Source: Pelagivirga sediminicola (lineage in GTDB: Bacteria > Pseudomonadota > Alphaproteobacteria > Rhodobacterales > Rhodobacteraceae). From it: DNA of 64,000 bases. The stretch is from positions 310,001 through 374,000 of the forward strand of contig NZ_QCYH01000001.1 in the NCBI RefSeq assembly GCF_003072125.1, in the 5' to 3' direction. The notes under the pieces are model-generated. The model saw nothing but the letters and a program-made list of their open reading frames with translations, made no database searches and was not told where the DNA came from. Positions 54,494 through 64,000 of this stretch are shown piece after piece. The translations under genes and the position numbers were made by a program. Every line of letters starts with the position of its first letter. Position 1 is the first letter of the stretch.

Positions 54494-55474
54494 ATGCAGG
54501 ATACCCCGAACACCTTCGATACGCCCCTGTCGGGACTTCCGGGGCGCGAGGCGTGGCTGGACAAGGCCGCCGAGGCCGCAGGCGACGACGGGTATGTGCA
54601 GCGGCTGGGCGACCATCATTCGGCCATCTTCATCGAGGACAAGCCCATACTGCTGGTCACGTTCGAGACCCATCAGCGCATCGACAAGCAATCGCCCGAT
54701 GCCCAGCCGCTGGGCTGGGAGATGGTGCGCGCGCTGGGCTGGTCGCATCTGTGCCTGGTGTCGGACGGCGACACCTGGTTTCGCGACCCGGCGGTCTATG
54801 GCTATTTCGACCGGCTGATCGACGACGGCTTTTTCGAGGATTTCGAACAGGTCATCTTCTACGGCTCCGGCCCTTGCGGCTATGCCGCCGCGGCCTTTTC
54901 CGTGGTGGCGCCCGGCGCCAAGGTGCTGGCGCTGGCGCCGCAAGCGACGCTGGATCCGCGGGTGACCGAGTGGGACGATCGCTACCGGCACATGCGGCGC
55001 ACGTCCTTCACCGATCGCTATGGCTATGCGCCCGACATGCTGGATGCCGCGTCCGAGGCGTTCATCCTCTACGACCCCGAGAACAAGATGGACGCGATGC
55101 ATGCCGCGCTTTTCACGCGGCCGGGCGTCACGCGGTTCCGCATGCGCTTCATGGGTTCGAATCTGGAGGCGCGGCTGATGAAGCTGTCGATCCTCTTTCG
55201 CATCCTTGCGCAGCTCAGCGCGGGAAAACTGGACCGCGCGGCCTTGGCAAGCCTCTTTCGCGCGCGCCGCTCCGAGGGCGCCTATCAGTTCGCCCTGCTG
55301 CAAAAGCTGAAGGCAGGCGAGCGGCACTACCTGACCGTTCTTCTGGCCCGCAAGGTTCTGGAGCAGCGCAATGCGCGCCCCTTCCGCAAGGCGATCGAGG
55401 CGGCCTACAAGGTGGCCGAGGATCAGGGGCTCTCGATGCCGCCGCCCGCGCCGCAGGAAGATACGGACGATTAA
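54494..55474 (+). CDS. Conserved protein of unknown function
   Basis: A 326-residue cytosolic protein. It has GDHHSAIFIEDKPILLVTFE near residues 39-58, LCLVSDGDTWFRDPAVYGYFD, then FYGSGPCGYAAAAFS near 121-135, which resembles a nucleophile elbow but has no matching catalytic His visible, and VLALAPQATLDPRVTEWDD. The C-terminal half is helical (residues about 230-310). I do not assign it to a family. Some databases label similar alphaproteobacterial proteins as phosphoadenosine phosphosulfate reductase, but none of that enzyme's motifs is present. It starts 12 bases after a GC-rich leader and is divergent from moxR. Confidence 0.75.
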   Translation: MQDTPNTFDTPLSGLPGREAWLDKAAEAAGDDGYVQRLGDHHSAIFIEDKPILLVTFETHQRIDKQSPDAQPLGWEMVRALGWSHLCLVSDGDTWFRDPAVYGYFDRLIDDGFFEDFEQVIFYGSGPCGYAAAAFSVVAPGAKVLALAPQATLDPRVTEWDDRYRHMRRTSFTDRYGYAPDMLDAASEAFILYDPENKMDAMHAALFTRPGVTRFRMRFMGSNLEARLMKLSILFRILAQLSAGKLDRAALASLFRARRSEGAYQFALLQKLKAGERHYLTVLLARKVLEQRNARPFRKAIEAAYKVAEDQGLSMPPPAPQEDTDD

Positions 55475-55543
55475 GCCGCGCGCGATGCCATTCACGGCTG
55501 CGGCCACTGGCGCCGCGCGCGGGGATTGTGTAAAGCGCCCGGC

Positions 55544-56590
55544 ATGACCCAAATCACATTGCGCACCCCCGACGATTGGCACCTGCACTTGCGCGACGGC
55601 GCGATGCTGCGCGCGGTCCTGCCGCAGAGTGCGGCCCATTTCGGGCGCGCGATCATCATGCCCAACCTCGTGCCGCCGGTCGTGACCGGCGCCGATGCCG
55701 CCGCCTATCGCAGCCGCATCATCGACGCGCTGCCCGAAGGCGCCGCGTTCACGCCGTTGATGACGCTCTACCTGACCGAGGACACGGATCCCGAAGATGT
55801 CGCCGCGGCCCATGCCAGCGGGCTGATCGCGGCGGTCAAGCTCTATCCGGCCGGGGCCACGACGAACTCTGCCAGCGGCGTCGCCGATTTCGCCCGCGTT
55901 CAAGGCGTGCTGGAGCGGATGGCAGATATCGGCCTGCCGCTCTGCGTGCATGGCGAAGTGACGGATCCCGCAGTCGATATCTTCGACCGCGAGGCGGTGT
56001 TCATCGATCGCGTGCTGGATCCGCTGCGCAAACGCGTGCCGGGGCTGAAAGTGGTGATGGAGCATATCACCACGTCGCAAGGCGTCGACTACGTCAGATC
56101 TTGCGACACCGGCCTTGGCGCGACGATCACCACGCATCATCTGGTCATCAACCGCAACCACATTCTCGCCGGGGGCATCCGCCCGCATTACTACTGCCTG
56201 CCCGTCGCCAAGCGCGAGGAGCATCGCCTTGCCCTGCGCGCCGCCGCCACCTCGGGCGACGCACGCTTTTTCCTGGGCACCGACAGCGCGCCGCACACGG
56301 ACCCGGCCAAGCTGCAGCCCTGCGGCTGCGCGGGCTGCTTCACCGCGCCGAACACGCTGCCGATCCTTGCGCATGTCTTCGAGGAGGAGGGCGCGCTTGC
56401 GCGGCTGGAGGCGTTCACATCGCTGAACGGGCCCGCCTTCTATGGCCTGCCGCCCAATGAGGGCACGTTGACGCTCGCCCGCGGCGCCCCCGACCTGCCC
56501 GGCCATATCGACACCGAAGACGGCCCCGTCACCGTCTTCGATCCCGGATTTACCCTGGATTGGCACGTCAGCGCCCGTTCTTCTTGCTGA
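55544..56590 (+). CDS. pyrC: Dihydroorotase (class II)
   Basis: Cyclises carbamoyl aspartate to dihydroorotate in pyrimidine synthesis. It is 348 residues. The zinc ligands WHLHLRDG are near residue 15, the substrate segment [12 protein letters not shown] follows, [13 protein letters not shown] holds the Lys, [11 protein letters not shown] and [17 protein letters not shown] carry His ligands, and GTDSAPH holds the catalytic Asp. This is a complete class II enzyme. The next gene, pyrE, follows 50 bases later and continues the same pathway. Confidence 0.96.
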   Translation: MTQITLRTPDDWHLHLRDGAMLRAVLPQSAAHFGRAIIMPNLVPPVVTGADAAAYRSRIIDALPEGAAFTPLMTLYLTEDTDPEDVAAAHASGLIAAVKLYPAGATTNSASGVADFARVQGVLERMADIGLPLCVHGEVTDPAVDIFDREAVFIDRVLDPLRKRVPGLKVVMEHITTSQGVDYVRSCDTGLGATITTHHLVINRNHILAGGIRPHYYCLPVAKREEHRLALRAAATSGDARFFLGTDSAPHTDPAKLQPCGCAGCFTAPNTLPILAHVFEEEGALARLEAFTSLNGPAFYGLPPNEGTLTLARGAPDLPGHIDTEDGPVTVFDPGFTLDWHVSARSSC

Positions 56591-56640
56591 AAGTATCCTC
56601 GCCGAAGGCGAAACCACCAGCCCGCCACAAGGACCCCCGC

Positions 56641-57315
56641 ATGATCCCCAGCGCCCATCCCCCCGCCGATGAAATCGCCCGCCTCACCGCGCGCATGCTG
56701 CTGGAAATCGGCGCGGTCCATTTCAACGCCGAGACGCCCTATATCTATTCCTCCGGCCTGCCCGGCCCGACCTATATCGACTGCCGCAAGCTGATCTCCT
56801 ATCCGCGCATCCGCAGCACGCTGATGGATTTTCTGGCCGTCACCGTCATGCGGGGCGCAGGCTTCGAGGCGTTCGACAACATCGCCGGCGGCGAGACGGC
56901 CGGCATCCCCTTCGCCGCCCTCATGGCCGAGCGGATGGCGCTACCGATGACCTACGTGCGCAAGAAGCCCAAGGGCCACGGGCGCGGCGCGCGGATCGAA
57001 GGGACGATGACCGAGGGGCAGCGCGTGCTGCTGGTCGAGGATCTGACCACCGATGGCGGATCGAAAATCGGTTTTGTCGATGCGATCCGCGAGACGGGGG
57101 CAAGCTGCGCGCATACGGCCGTGATCTTTTATTACGGCATTTTCCCCGACACCGTTCAGACATTGGGCGATCATGGCGTGACGCTGCATCATCTGTGCAC
57201 ATGGTGGGATGTGCTGGCCGAGGCGCGGGCGCAAGGCACGTTCGACGAGGCGACGCTGCGCGAGGTCGAGGCGTTCCTCAAGGCGCCGCGCGCGTGGCAG
57301 GACGCCCGCAGCTGA
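56641..57315 (+). CDS. pyrE: Orotate phosphoribosyltransferase
   Basis: Converts orotate and PRPP to OMP. It is 224 residues, starting [15 protein letters not shown]. The substrate loop [19 protein letters not shown] is near residues 37-55, [20 protein letters not shown] is in the middle and the PRPP-binding [14 protein letters not shown] near residue 128. It follows pyrC and is probably co-transcribed. It ends 81 bases before the likely dnaB promoter. Confidence 0.95.
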   Translation: MIPSAHPPADEIARLTARMLLEIGAVHFNAETPYIYSSGLPGPTYIDCRKLISYPRIRSTLMDFLAVTVMRGAGFEAFDNIAGGETAGIPFAALMAERMALPMTYVRKKPKGHGRGARIEGTMTEGQRVLLVEDLTTDGGSKIGFVDAIRETGASCAHTAVIFYYGIFPDTVQTLGDHGVTLHHLCTWWDVLAEARAQGTFDEATLREVEAFLKAPRAWQDARS

Positions 57316-57396
57316 CCGCCGCGCGATTCGCGGGTCTCGGAGCGGCAGCGGCCAGATGACGCAAGCCCGCCCGGCGCGCGGCCGCCTACCGCATGT

Positions 57397-57426
57397 TGAC
57401 TTTAACGCCCCGATTGCCGCAATATG
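57397..57426 (+). promoter_or_regulatory. Sigma-70 type promoter upstream of dnaB
   Basis: The -35 TTGACT (57397-57402), an 18-base spacer and the -10 CAATAT (57421-57426) lie about 100 bases upstream of the dnaB start. A DnaA-box-like CTATCCACA lies at 57452-57460. Both are sequence matches only. Confidence 0.45.
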
Positions 57427-57528
57427 TTGCGGACGGATGGCAGGCTCAATCTATCCACAGAAACATACAATTTGCCCTCTCGCCGGGCTTGGCTGTATGA
57501 CCGGGCCCCGAGCAGACGGGACATTTCG

Positions 57529-59043
57529 ATGAACGAGATCACAACTTTCAACGCCAGCGGAAAAGCTGCCGGAGCCGAAATTCAGGCCGCCGACACGATG
57601 CCCCATTCCATCGAGGCAGAGCAGCAATTGTTGGGCGCGATCCTGACCAACAACGACGTCTATGATCGCATCGCCAGCATCATCGGCGCGCAGCATTTCT
57701 ATGATCCGGTCCATGCCCGCATCTACGAGACCGCCGCCGCGCGGATCGCCAAGAACAACCTCGCCTCGCCCGTCACGCTCAAGGCGTTTCTGGAGGAGGA
57801 CGAGGGCCTGAAGGAGCTGGGCGGCCCCGCCTATCTGGTAAACCTCGCGGGCGCGGCCATCAGCACCTATGCGGTGCGCGATTACGCGCAGATGATCTAT
57901 GATCTGGCCATCCGCCGCCAGTTGATCGCACTGGGCCACGACATCGCCGGCAAGGCCGCGCGCATGGATGTGGACAGCGAGCCCAAGGATCAGATCGTCG
58001 AGGCCGAGCAGCAGCTTTACAAGCTGAGCGAGCAGGGCCAGACCGAGAGCGGATTTCAAAGCTTTCTCAGGGCGGTAACGGACGCTGTTAATGTCGCCAA
58101 TGCCGCCTATCAGCGCGAGGGCGGCATGGCCGGCATCTCGACCGGGCTGATCGACATGGACAAGAAACTGGGCGGTCTGCACAAATCCGACCTGCTGATC
58201 CTCGCAGGCCGCCCGTCGATGGGCAAGACGTCGCTGGCCACCAACCTTGCCTTCAACATCGCCAAGGCCTATCGGCGCGGCACCTTGCCCGACGGCACCG
58301 AAGGGTCGGTCGAGGGCGGCGTCGTCGGCTTTTATTCGCTGGAGATGAGCGCCGAGCAGCTGGCCGCGCGCGTTCTGTCGGAGGCGTCCGAAGTGCCCTC
58401 CGAGCAGATCCGCCGCGGCGACATGACCGAGGGCGAATTCCGACGCTTTGTCGATGCCGCCAAGCAGCTGGAATCCTGCCCGCTTTACATCGACGACACG
58501 CCCGCCCTGCCGATCAGCCAACTGGCGGCGCGCGCCCGGCGCCTCAAGCGGACGCATGGTCTGGATGTGCTCATCATCGACTATCTGCAGCTGGTGCGCG
58601 GCACCGGACGAAGCGAGAACCGCGTGAACGAGATCTCCGAGATCACCATGGGCCTCAAGGCCATCGCCAAGGAACTGGACATCCCCGTGATCGCGCTGTC
58701 GCAGCTCAGCCGCCAGGTTGAGAACCGCGACGACAAGCGCCCGCAGCTGAGCGATCTGCGCGAGTCAGGCTCGATCGAGCAGGACGCCGATGTGGTGATG
58801 TTCGTGTTCCGCGAGGAGTATTACGTGGAGCGCGAGAAACCCTCGGACGACAGGCTGGAGGAAATGGCCGCCTGGCAGGACCGGATGGAGCGCCTGCATG
58901 GCAAGGCCGAGGTCATCATCGGCAAGCAGCGCCACGGCCCCATCGGATCCATCGAGCTCAGCTTCGAGGGGCGCTTCACGCGCTTTGGCAACCTCGTTCA
59001 GCCATGGCAGAACGGCGGGGGCGGCGGCGAGCAGGAATTCTGA
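57529..59043 (+). CDS. dnaB: Replicative DNA helicase DnaB
   Basis: A hexameric 5'-3' helicase at the replication fork. The 504-residue product has an N-terminal domain ([20 protein letters not shown]), Walker [16 protein letters not shown] near residue 225, then [16 protein letters not shown], Walker [27 protein letters not shown] and the C-terminal [17 protein letters not shown] non-conserved insertion [17 protein letters not shown] sits between Walker A and the SLEMS motif. An earlier start (57424) would add non-conserved residues. Confidence 0.96.
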   Translation: MNEITTFNASGKAAGAEIQAADTMPHSIEAEQQLLGAILTNNDVYDRIASIIGAQHFYDPVHARIYETAAARIAKNNLASPVTLKAFLEEDEGLKELGGPAYLVNLAGAAISTYAVRDYAQMIYDLAIRRQLIALGHDIAGKAARMDVDSEPKDQIVEAEQQLYKLSEQGQTESGFQSFLRAVTDAVNVANAAYQREGGMAGISTGLIDMDKKLGGLHKSDLLILAGRPSMGKTSLATNLAFNIAKAYRRGTLPDGTEGSVEGGVVGFYSLEMSAEQLAARVLSEASEVPSEQIRRGDMTEGEFRRFVDAAKQLESCPLYIDDTPALPISQLAARARRLKRTHGLDVLIIDYLQLVRGTGRSENRVNEISEITMGLKAIAKELDIPVIALSQLSRQVENRDDKRPQLSDLRESGSIEQDADVVMFVFREEYYVEREKPSDDRLEEMAAWQDRMERLHGKAEVIIGKQRHGPIGSIELSFEGRFTRFGNLVQPWQNGGGGGEQEF

Positions 59044-59176
59044 TGCCTGCCGCGACCCTTGCGGCCAAGCGCCGGAAAATTCGCCGAATTTTCCCCGCAC
59101 CGCCGAAAGCCATGGTTATGAGGGCGGGCGGCGCTTTGGGCTTGACGCCGCGCGCGCCCATGTCAAAACCCCTGCC

Positions 59177-60214
59177 ATGAGCACCGCGACCCTGACAATC
59201 GATCTCTCCGCGCTGACCGCCAACTGGTCGGCGCTTGCTGCCATGGGCCGCGCCGAGGCCGGCGCCGTGGTCAAGGCCGACGCCTACGGGCTCGGCGCCG
59301 CGCGCGTGGGCCGTGCGCTGGCCAAGGCGGGGGCGCGGACGTTTTTCGTGGCCGTCACCGAAGAGGGTGTCGCGCTGCGGCAGGCCCTTGGCGACGGGCC
59401 GGTGATCTACATCCTGTCGGGCCACATGGCCGGGGATGCGGACATGCTGAGCGATATGGATCTGACACCCATCCTCAATTCGCTCGACCAGATGATTCGC
59501 CATCTGGAGGCATTGCCGGGTCATCCCTTCGGATTGCAGCTCGACACCGGCATGAACCGGCTGGGCATGGAGCCCAGCGAATGGGCCGCCGTGCGCGACA
59601 TCGCGCTGGCGCAGGGCCCGCAGATCATCATCAGCCATCTGGCCTGCGCCGAGGACCGTGATGAGGCGATGAACACCGATCAGTTGTCGCTGTTCCGCCA
59701 GATGACCGCCGGGCTGGACTGCCCGCTGAGCCTGGCCAACACGGGCGGGATCGTGCTGGACCGGGCATATCATTTCGACGTCACGCGCCCCGGCATCGGC
59801 ATGTATGGCGGGCGCACCTTTCCGCAGGCGCAACCCGTGGTGACGCTGGACATGCCGGTGATCCAATGCCGCGATGTCGCCCCCGGCGAGGCGGTGGGAT
59901 ACAGCCGCGCCTGGATCGCCGAGCGGCCCAGCCGCATCGCCACGCTCAGCGCCGGCTATGCCGATGGCATCCTGCGCTGCCTTGGAAACCGCGCCGCCGT
60001 CTGGGCCGAGGACACGCCCTGCCCCATCGTGGGCCGCATTTCGATGGATCTGATCGGCGTGGACATCACCGATCTGGGCCATGATCCCAAATCGGTTGCC
60101 CTGCTCGGCCCGCATCAGGGCATCGATGTGGTCGGCGATGCGGCCGGCACCATCGGATACGAGATCCTGACCTCGCTGGGGGCGCGCTATACCCGCCGGT
60201 ATCTGGGCGGATGA
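59177..60214 (+). CDS. alr: Alanine racemase
   Basis: A PLP enzyme making D-alanine for peptidoglycan. It is 345 residues. The PLP lysine is in [12 protein letters not shown] near residue 35, the second catalytic Tyr in [11 protein letters not shown] near 257, [10 protein letters not shown] is in the barrel and [13 protein letters not shown] in the C-terminal domain. ATG at 59177 ([13 protein letters not shown]). The stop overlaps the mlaE start by four bases. Confidence 0.95.
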   Translation: MSTATLTIDLSALTANWSALAAMGRAEAGAVVKADAYGLGAARVGRALAKAGARTFFVAVTEEGVALRQALGDGPVIYILSGHMAGDADMLSDMDLTPILNSLDQMIRHLEALPGHPFGLQLDTGMNRLGMEPSEWAAVRDIALAQGPQIIISHLACAEDRDEAMNTDQLSLFRQMTAGLDCPLSLANTGGIVLDRAYHFDVTRPGIGMYGGRTFPQAQPVVTLDMPVIQCRDVAPGEAVGYSRAWIAERPSRIATLSAGYADGILRCLGNRAAVWAEDTPCPIVGRISMDLIGVDITDLGHDPKSVALLGPHQGIDVVGDAAGTIGYEILTSLGARYTRRYLGG

Positions 60215-60996
60215 GCTTTGTTTCCGGACTTCTGGCCGCGATCGGCCGCCAGCTGTTCGCGGTGCTGGCCGGGATCGGGCGGGTCACGCTTTACGCGGCG
60301 CGGACGGTCTCGCACCTGATCCGGCCGCCGTTTTACATGCGCGAATTCGGCCATGCGCTGGTTCAGATCGGGTGGCTGTCGCTGCCGGTCGTCGGGCTGA
60401 CCGCGCTTTTCACCGGCGGCGCGCTGGCGTTGCAGATCTATGCCGGCGGCGCGCGGTTCAACGCGGAAACCGTCGTGCCCTCGATCGTCGCCATCGGCCT
60501 GACGCGCGAGCTGGGCCCGGTGCTGGGCGGGCTGATGGTGGCGGCGCGCGTCGCCTCATCGATCGCCGCCGAGATCGGCACGATGAAAGTGACCGAGCAG
60601 ATCGACGCTCTGACCACGCTTTCCACAAATCCGATGAAATACCTCACCCTGCCCCGCGTTCTGGCCGCCACGCTGGCAGTGCCGCTGCTGGTCGGCGTGG
60701 GCGACGTGATCGGCATCATGGGCGGATTTTTGGTGGGTGTCGGCCGGCTCGATTTCAACGCCGCGACCTATCTGCACAACACGCTGGATTTCCTTGAGGT
60801 CTGGGACGTGCTTAGCGGCATGGTCAAGGGCAGCGTCTTTGGCTTCATCGTCGCGCTGATGGGGTGCTATTACGGCATGAATTCGGGCCGCGGCGCGCAG
60901 GGCGTGGGCCGCGCGACCAAGGCGGCGGTCGTCACCTCGTCGGTGCTGATCCTGGCCAGCAACTATATCCTGACAGAGGTGTTCTTCTCAGCATGA
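60211..60996 (+). CDS. mlaE: MlaE-family ABC transporter permease
   Basis: A 261-residue inner-membrane permease of the phospholipid (Mla-type) transporter. There are five to six spans. The family motif [28 protein letters not shown] is present in the middle, with [20 protein letters not shown] after it. The gene overlaps alr and mlaF by four bases each. The substrate-binding MlaD-type gene is not in the window, so it is presumably elsewhere. Confidence 0.9.
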   Translation: MSFVSGLLAAIGRQLFAVLAGIGRVTLYAARTVSHLIRPPFYMREFGHALVQIGWLSLPVVGLTALFTGGALALQIYAGGARFNAETVVPSIVAIGLTRELGPVLGGLMVAARVASSIAAEIGTMKVTEQIDALTTLSTNPMKYLTLPRVLAATLAVPLLVGVGDVIGIMGGFLVGVGRLDFNAATYLHNTLDFLEVWDVLSGMVKGSVFGFIVALMGCYYGMNSGRGAQGVGRATKAAVVTSSVLILASNYILTEVFFSA

Positions 60997-61739
60997 TTAC
61001 CCTGACGGACGTGCGCAAATCCTTTGGCGGCAACCATGTGCTGCGCGGCGTCGATCTGGTGCTGGAGGGCGGCTCGTCCATGGTGATCATCGGCGGGTCG
61101 GGCACGGGCAAGTCGATCCTGCTGAAATCCATTCTGGGGCTGGTCAGGCCGGATTCGGGCACCATCACGCTGGATGGCAAGGACGTCACGCGCGGCGATC
61201 GCGATGCGTTCCTTGCGCGGTTCGGGATGCTGTTCCAGGGCGCTGCGCTGTTCGATTCGCTGCCCGTCTGGCAGAACGTCGCCTTCCGCCTGCAGCGCGG
61301 CGCGGCGAAGCGCCCCGCCAAAGAGGCGCGCGAGATCGCCATCGAGAAGCTGCGCCGCGTCGGCCTGACGCCGGACGCCGCCGACAAGTTCCCCGTCGAG
61401 CTGTCGGGCGGCATGCAAAAGCGTGTCGGCCTTGCCCGCGCGATTGCCGCCGAGCCCGAGATCATCTTTTTCGACGAGCCGACGACGGGCCTCGATCCGA
61501 TCATGTCGGGCGTGATCAACGATCTGATCCGCGAAATCGTGGTGGAAATGGGCGCGACCGCGATGACCATCACCCATGACATGAGCTCGGTGCGCGCCAT
61601 CGCGGACAATGTGGCCATGCTGCATGACGGCGTGATCCAGTGGACGGGACCGGTGGGCGATATGGATGCGTCGGATGATCCATATCTGGACCAGTTCATC
61701 CATGGCCGCGCCGAGGGGCCGATTGAGGCAGTGCGCTGA
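60993..61739 (+). CDS. mlaF: MlaF-family ABC transporter ATP-binding protein
   Basis: A 248-residue ATPase pairing with the preceding permease for phospholipid transport and outer-membrane lipid asymmetry. Walker A is GGSGTGKSILLKS near residue 36, the Q-loop FQGAALFDSLPVW, signature LSGGMQKRVGLARAI, Walker B IIFFDEPTTGLDP, and the switch His in TITHDMSSVRAIAD. The start overlaps the mlaE stop (ATGA). Confidence 0.92.
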   Translation: MITLTDVRKSFGGNHVLRGVDLVLEGGSSMVIIGGSGTGKSILLKSILGLVRPDSGTITLDGKDVTRGDRDAFLARFGMLFQGAALFDSLPVWQNVAFRLQRGAAKRPAKEAREIAIEKLRRVGLTPDAADKFPVELSGGMQKRVGLARAIAAEPEIIFFDEPTTGLDPIMSGVINDLIREIVVEMGATAMTITHDMSSVRAIADNVAMLHDGVIQWTGPVGDMDASDDPYLDQFIHGRAEGPIEAVR

Positions 61740-61750
61740 AGGGGGCGGTT

Positions 61751-62215
61751 ATGTGGCACGGATCGCTGGTTCATATTCATATCGCACCCAAGGGCCGCGC
61801 GCCGATGCAGGCATTGGACAGCGCCCGCCTGATCGCCGGCGAGGGCATCGAGGGCGACCGCTATGCCACGGGCCTTGGTCATTACTCGAACTTCCCCGAT
61901 ATCCGCGAGGTGACGCTGATCGAGGAGGAAACGCTGATCGCCCTGCAGCGCGACCACGACATATCGCTGACCCCGGACGCGCATCGCCGCAACCTCACCA
62001 CCCGCGCCGTGCCGCTGAACCATCTGGTCGGGCGCCGGTTTCGCGTGGGCGCGACCATATTGGAGGGCGGGCGCCTGAATACGCCTTGCCGCTATCTGGA
62101 CCTCGTCACCGGCAAAGCCGTCTGCGATCTGCTGGAGCATCGCTCGGGCCTCAACTGCCGGATCATCGAGGGCGGCACGATCCGGCCGGGCGACATCGTT
62201 CAGCCGCTCACATAG
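61751..62215 (+). CDS. MOSC-domain protein
   Basis: A 154-residue protein with a single MOSC domain, the sulfur-carrier fold also found at the C-terminus of Mo-cofactor sulfurases. Segments are GIEGDRYATGLGHYSNF, DAHRRNLTTRAVPLNHLVGRRF and LNTPCRYLDLVTGKA, the latter with the conserved Cys that may bind sulfur or molybdenum. It lies 11 bases after mlaF and 39 before radA and may be read with them. A link to the two molybdenum hydroxylases is possible but only by function class. Confidence 0.85.
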   Translation: MWHGSLVHIHIAPKGRAPMQALDSARLIAGEGIEGDRYATGLGHYSNFPDIREVTLIEEETLIALQRDHDISLTPDAHRRNLTTRAVPLNHLVGRRFRVGATILEGGRLNTPCRYLDLVTGKAVCDLLEHRSGLNCRIIEGGTIRPGDIVQPLT

Positions 62216-62254
62216 CGTTTGACGCCCCTGCCCGCTTGGGGCATCAGGCACCCC

Positions 62255-63622
62255 ATGGCGAAAAACCAACCGACATTCACCTGCACGGCCTGCGGCGCCG
62301 CTCATACCAAGTGGTCCGGGCGCTGCGATGCGTGCGGTGCGTGGAACACCATCCAGGAGGATGAGGGCCTCAGCGCCGGGCCCGCCGCCAACTCGCTGGG
62401 CGCCAGGCGCGGCGCCGGCATGACCCTGACGGACCTTTCGGCCAAGGAGGCGCCGCCGCCGCGCACCTCGTCCGGCATGGACGAGCTGGACCGCGTGCTG
62501 GGCGGCGGGCTGGTGCCCGCGTCGGCCATTCTGGTGGGCGGCGATCCGGGCATCGGCAAATCGACGCTGCTCTTGCAGGCCGCCGCCAGCTTCGCGGGCC
62601 AGGGGCTCAAGACGATCTATGTCTCGGGCGAGGAGGCCAGCGCGCAGGTGCGCATGCGGGGCGCGCGGCTGGGGCTGTCGGACGCCAATGTCAAACTGGC
62701 CGCCGAGACCAACCTGCGCGACATCCTGACAACGATGGAGGCGGAAAAGCCCGACCTCGTGATCATCGATTCGATCCAGACCATGTGGCTGGACACCATC
62801 GGCAGCGCGCCGGGCAGCGTTTCACAGGTGCGCGCCGCCGCCCATGAGCTGACCAGTTTCGCCAAGCGCAAGGGCGTGAGCGTGGTGCTCGTGGGCCATG
62901 TCACCAAGGACGGGCAGATCGCCGGGCCGCGCGTGGTCGAGCATATGGTCGACACCGTGCTGTATTTCGAGGGCGAGCGCGGGCACCAGTTTCGCATCCT
63001 GCGCGCGGTCAAGAACCGCTTTGGCCCCGCCGACGAGATCGGCGTGTTCGAGATGACCGGCGCCGGGCTGGCGCAGGTGACGAACCCCTCGGCGCTGTTT
63101 CTGTCCGAGCGGGGCAAGCCCTCGCCCGGATCGGTCGTCTTCTCGGGGATCGAGGGCACGCGCCCCGTGCTGGTGGAACTGCAGGCGCTGGTTGCGCCCT
63201 CGCCCCATTCACAGCCGCGCCGCGCGGTCGTCGGCTGGGACGGCGCGCGGCTGGCGATGATCCTCGCGGTGCTCGAATCGCGGGTGGGAATCCCGTTTGC
63301 GGGGCTCGACGTCTATCTGAACGTCGCGGGCGGCATGAAGATCAGCGAGCCGGCCGCCGATCTGGCCGTGGCCGCCGCGCTTTTGTCTGCGCGGGAAGAC
63401 GCCGCCCTGCCCGCCGACACGGTGATTTTCGGCGAAATCAGCCTGTCGGGCGCCCTGCGTCCGGTGGGCCAGACCGAAAACAGGTTGAAAGAAGCCCGAA
63501 AACTTGGTTTTACCAGCGCAATCATCCCCGAAGGCGGCAAGCCCGGCGGGAAAACCGGGCTGAAGCTGACGCGTGCGGCAGATCTGATCGGCTTTGTGGG
63601 CGACACATTTGGCGCAGGTTAG
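62255..63622 (+). CDS. radA: DNA repair protein RadA
   Basis: A RecA-like branch-migration protein. It is 455 residues: an N-terminal zinc finger (CTACGAAHTKWSGRCDACGAW), Walker A GGDPGIGKSTLLLQ near residue 95, Walker B LVIIDSIQTMW, the RadA-specific KNRFGP motif near residue 254, and a C-terminal Lon-protease-like domain (GLDVYLNVAGGMKISEPAAD). ATG at 62255. Confidence 0.95.
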   Translation: MAKNQPTFTCTACGAAHTKWSGRCDACGAWNTIQEDEGLSAGPAANSLGARRGAGMTLTDLSAKEAPPPRTSSGMDELDRVLGGGLVPASAILVGGDPGIGKSTLLLQAAASFAGQGLKTIYVSGEEASAQVRMRGARLGLSDANVKLAAETNLRDILTTMEAEKPDLVIIDSIQTMWLDTIGSAPGSVSQVRAAAHELTSFAKRKGVSVVLVGHVTKDGQIAGPRVVEHMVDTVLYFEGERGHQFRILRAVKNRFGPADEIGVFEMTGAGLAQVTNPSALFLSERGKPSPGSVVFSGIEGTRPVLVELQALVAPSPHSQPRRAVVGWDGARLAMILAVLESRVGIPFAGLDVYLNVAGGMKISEPAADLAVAAALLSAREDAALPADTVIFGEISLSGALRPVGQTENRLKEARKLGFTSAIIPEGGKPGGKTGLKLTRAADLIGFVGDTFGAG

Positions 63623-63643
63623 CGCGTAGGGATCGAGGCGGAC

Positions 63644-64000
63644 ATGGACGGCTTTACCATCATCGACGGCGTTGTGGCGCTGGTTATCGTTCTGTCGGCG
63701 CTGCTGGCCTATAGCCGCGGCTTCGTGCGCGAGGCGCTGGCGATCGCGGGCTGGATCGTGGCGGGCATCATCGCCTTCATCTTTGCGCCGCAGCTGGAGC
63801 CGCTGGTCAAGGAAATCCCCGTCGTGGGCGATTTCATCGCCGACAGTTGCGAGCTGAGCATGATCGCGGCCTTCGCCATCGTCTTTGCCGTCGCGCTGAT
63901 CGTCGCGTCGCTGATCGTGCCGCTGTTTTCGTCGCTGGTGCAGCGCTCGGCGCTTGGCGGTGTCGATCAGGGGCTGGGCTTTGTCTTTGGCGTGGCGCGC
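63644..64000 (+). CDS. cvpA: CvpA-family membrane protein (C-terminus beyond the window)
   Basis: The first 119 residues are present and the gene runs off the right edge. The N-terminus MDGFTIIDGVVALVIVLSALLAYSRGFVREAL and the next spans IAGWIVAGIIAFIFAPQL and MIAAFAIVFAVALIVASLIV match CvpA, a small inner-membrane protein usually followed by purF. It begins 21 bases after radA. Confidence 0.85.
   Translation, partial: MDGFTIIDGVVALVIVLSALLAYSRGFVREALAIAGWIVAGIIAFIFAPQLEPLVKEIPVVGDFIADSCELSMIAAFAIVFAVALIVASLIVPLFSSLVQRSALGGVDQGLGFVFGVAR

Noticed and set aside
53771..56617. A 948-codon minus-strand frame over the MoxR gene, the unknown gene and pyrC
   Set aside because: pyrC and the gene at 54494 are firmly plus-strand by motifs; the antisense translation has no recognisable domain.
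57452..57460. A DnaA box suggesting a replication origin near dnaB
   Set aside because: A single CTATCCACA near-match with no cluster of boxes, no AT-rich unwinding region and no dnaA gene.

Overview
The window looks like a chromosomal segment of an alphaproteobacterium of the family Rhodobacteraceae (Roseobacter/Paracoccus group). The evidence is the very high GC content at third codon positions, the envelope/isoprenoid cluster order pyrH-frr-uppS-cdsA-dxr-rseP-bamA-skp-fabZ, a GTTC-N7-GTTC LexA box upstream of recA, the nosCRZDFYLX order known from Paracoccus, and form II (AYRGAGR-type) CO-dehydrogenase-like genes. I saw no rRNA, tRNA, CRISPR, phage or insertion sequence.

Layout. 1-9266 (minus): ribosome recycling and UMP kinase, undecaprenyl-PP synthesis, CDP-DAG synthesis, MEP pathway, RseP, BamA, Skp, FabZ. 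A ~41-residue membrane protein gene lies between bamA and rseP. 9418-19703: housekeeping genes (miaA, an AraC-type regulator, a lytic transglycosylase, ssb, a GNAT/FemAB-like protein, typA, DUF1330, alaS, recA). 19885-24275 (plus): a sulfotransferase-like gene, then a tightly packed catabolic operon of a Rieske oxygenase, two SDRs and a carnitine-dehydrogenase-like enzyme, closed by a terminator. 24336-26612 (minus): a tungstate ABC transporter (tupBCA). 26869-30699 (plus): a three-subunit molybdenum hydroxylase plus a MoaD-like protein. 30726-31362 (minus): two overlapping unidentified frames that may be one frameshifted gene.

31680-40806 (plus): a complete nitrous oxide reductase operon nosCRZDFYLX, preceded by an NnrR/FNR-like palindrome. 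It is followed by a DUF2478 gene, an Ala/Asp-rich membrane-anchored protein, infC (apparently with an AUA start codon), a 116-bp palindromic element and a methyltransferase. 43900-54330 (minus): a form II cox-type cluster reading moxR, VWA, (OmpA-like repeat protein), xdhC, molybdopterin-binding protein, coxS, coxL, coxM. 54494-64000 (plus): an unidentified conserved protein, pyrC, pyrE, dnaB, alr, mlaE, mlaF, a MOSC protein, radA and the start of cvpA.

The accessory theme is molybdenum/tungsten and copper redox enzymes. Two separate xanthine-dehydrogenase-family enzymes, a tungstate importer, a MoaD-like protein, two cofactor-insertion type proteins (XdhC and a MoCF domain), DUF2478 and a MOSC protein all lie within 40 kb, next to a copper N2O reductase. 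The substrates of both molybdenum hydroxylases and of the Rieske operon cannot be read from sequence. These three clusters are the best places to look for undescribed chemistry.
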